A program made the translations under genes and the position numbers. The notes beneath the pieces were generated by a model. It saw only the letters and a program-made list of their open reading frames with translations. It did no database searches and was not told where the DNA came from. This document shows, piece after piece, positions 63,331 to 64,000 of a stretch of 64,000 nt of DNA; positions within the stretch are counted from its first letter, which is position 1; each line of letters begins with the position of its first letter. The stretch is from Odontocerum albicorne (Eukaryota > Arthropoda > Insecta > Trichoptera > Odontoceridae): assembly GCA_949825065.1 (NCBI GenBank), contig OX463846.1, positions 14,073,753 through 14,137,752 of the forward strand, written 5' to 3'.

Positions 63331-63789
63331 ATAAATCTGGGTTTGTTGCCTTTCATTTGTCGTATCCCCAGTAAACTAGGATTTTGCCTGTATCTCACTG
63401 AGGATATAAAGCATGAAACAGGAATACTTAACAACAGCGGTGTGTATAAACTTTTATGTGCTGACTGTGATAATTTCTATATAGGAAAGACAGGAAGATC
63501 TTTTGAAAAGAGATTTCGTGAACACCAATCTGCTTTAACAAATCCTCTAATTTATTCTGAAATGGCTAATCATTGTCACCGTGAGAATCATACTTTTTCT
63601 ATCGATGATGCCAAATTCTTACATATTAGCGGCAACGGAAATAGATTGGACAGATTAGAGGCCCTAGAAATTTCTAAGTCAGTATACCGATCAGAGCATC
63701 TGCTGAATAGTTATTTCCCCAAAATCTCCCCGCTCTTGGCCGAAATTATACCTAGCCTTCCTCTCACCCCTCCCGCCTCCAACCGTTGA
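63331..63789 (+). pseudogene. Penelope GIY-YIG endonuclease domain
   Basis: The frame is open from the truncation point. Numbered from the TTG codon at 63343 there are 148 residues. GVY at 33-35 and YIG at 46-48 are the two signature strands. R57 lies in SFEKRFREH, E106/E109 in LEALEI and N122 in LLN. C39-x2-C42 before the second strand and H61/H77 fit the zinc-binding extension seen in Penelope endonucleases. In the full element this domain nicks target DNA for reverse transcription. Here it lacks the reverse transcriptase and a proper start. No internal stop, so this truncation is fairly recent. Confidence 0.85.
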
Positions 63790-63935
63790 AGTGTCTATAT
63801 CGGTGCCAGTCCGAACAGCATTTAGTCTTGTTTACGCTCCCCTGAAGATGAGGTGAAAGCCTTGAAACCGGTAGGGTTATACCGTCATAAAAAAAGTGGA
63901 ATAAACAGTGTTTGTTAAAAATAAATTACAAAACA
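63331..63935 (+). mobile_element. 5'-truncated Penelope-like element (type A)
   Basis: Contains the C-terminal GIY-YIG endonuclease exon and the complete 3' UTR: GCTCCCCTGAAGATGAGG, GTGAAAGCCTTGAAACCGG, GGTTATACCGTCATAAAA, AAGTGGAATAAACAGTG. The reverse-transcriptase part is missing, so it is 5'-truncated. It lies inside R-W and appears to have replaced about 85 bp of it. Confidence 0.8.
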
Positions 63936-64000
63936 ATAAATCGATACTTCTTTCCGATTTTTGATTACACAAAAACAAACCCCCGTTGCACGTTCTCATC
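63936..64000 (-). repeat. dispersed repeat R-W, copy 2, outer part
   Basis: The minus strand begins GATGAGAACGTGCAACGGGG and contains AATCGGAAAGAAGTATCGAT, matching 123-190. It runs off the end of the window. Confidence 0.8.

Overview
The window is AT-rich eukaryotic DNA. It is almost certainly from an arthropod, most likely an insect: it mixes non-LTR retrotransposon tails, Penelope-like elements, mariner-family fragments, an intact piggyBac transposon and several tRNA-derived SINE families, with no compact operon-like genes. I could not assign the order. I found no convincing host protein-coding exon, rRNA or functional tRNA gene. The window reads as a gene desert or a very long intron filled with nested transposons, tandem repeats and a few GC-richer unique islands that could be regulatory. 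All repeat boundaries were read by eye and are approximate unless a target-site duplication (TSD) or terminal inverted repeat (TIR) fixes them.

Layout. 0-8 kb: a dispersed repeat at the left edge, a LINE tail, SINE pieces and a recurring non-coding repeat (called R-X here), then about 2 kb of nearly pure AT-rich DNA. 8.6-9.5 kb: six tandem 154-bp satellite units. 9.9-17 kb: Penelope-like 3' ends, a jockey-like LINE fragment, SINEs and RTE-like LINE tails. 18-26 kb: a dense graveyard of LINE 3' ends from at least five families, SINEs and a mariner catalytic-end fragment. 27-31 kb: SINEs, including a 218-bp tandem duplication. 31.8-33.3 kb: a Penelope-like end and an internally deleted mariner with about 150-bp inverted arms. 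34-39 kb: hairpins, SINEs and a fold-back mariner derivative that carries a nested SINE. 39.7-44.5 kb: LINEs, one of them split by a 648-bp TTAA-flanked non-autonomous element. 45-55 kb: GC-richer islands, a second fold-back mariner, a Penelope end, an unusual palindrome and a 39-bp minisatellite. 55.2-58.1 kb: a complete piggyBac element with an intact 576-residue transposase, inserted at TTAA inside a LINE tail. 58-64 kb: tandem repeats, SINEs, an internally deleted LINE and a Penelope GIY-YIG endonuclease exon that interrupts a repeat also present at the left edge of the window.

How the parts relate. The only complete gene is the piggyBac transposase at 55841-57571. Its element has matching ends and TTAA duplications, and the undisturbed target site can be seen in other LINE copies in the window, so it looks young and possibly mobile. 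The SINEs would depend on a LINE reverse transcriptase, and the 648-bp TTAA element on a different piggyBac transposase, because its ends do not match the 55-kb element. The most unexpected signal is the octamer TACTCGTA/TACGAGTA. I counted 24 copies in 64 kb, against about 2-3 expected from base composition. At 51.98 kb one arm of a palindrome carries it as a clean 6-bp insertion with TA duplicated around CTCG, which is the shape of a transposon excision footprint.
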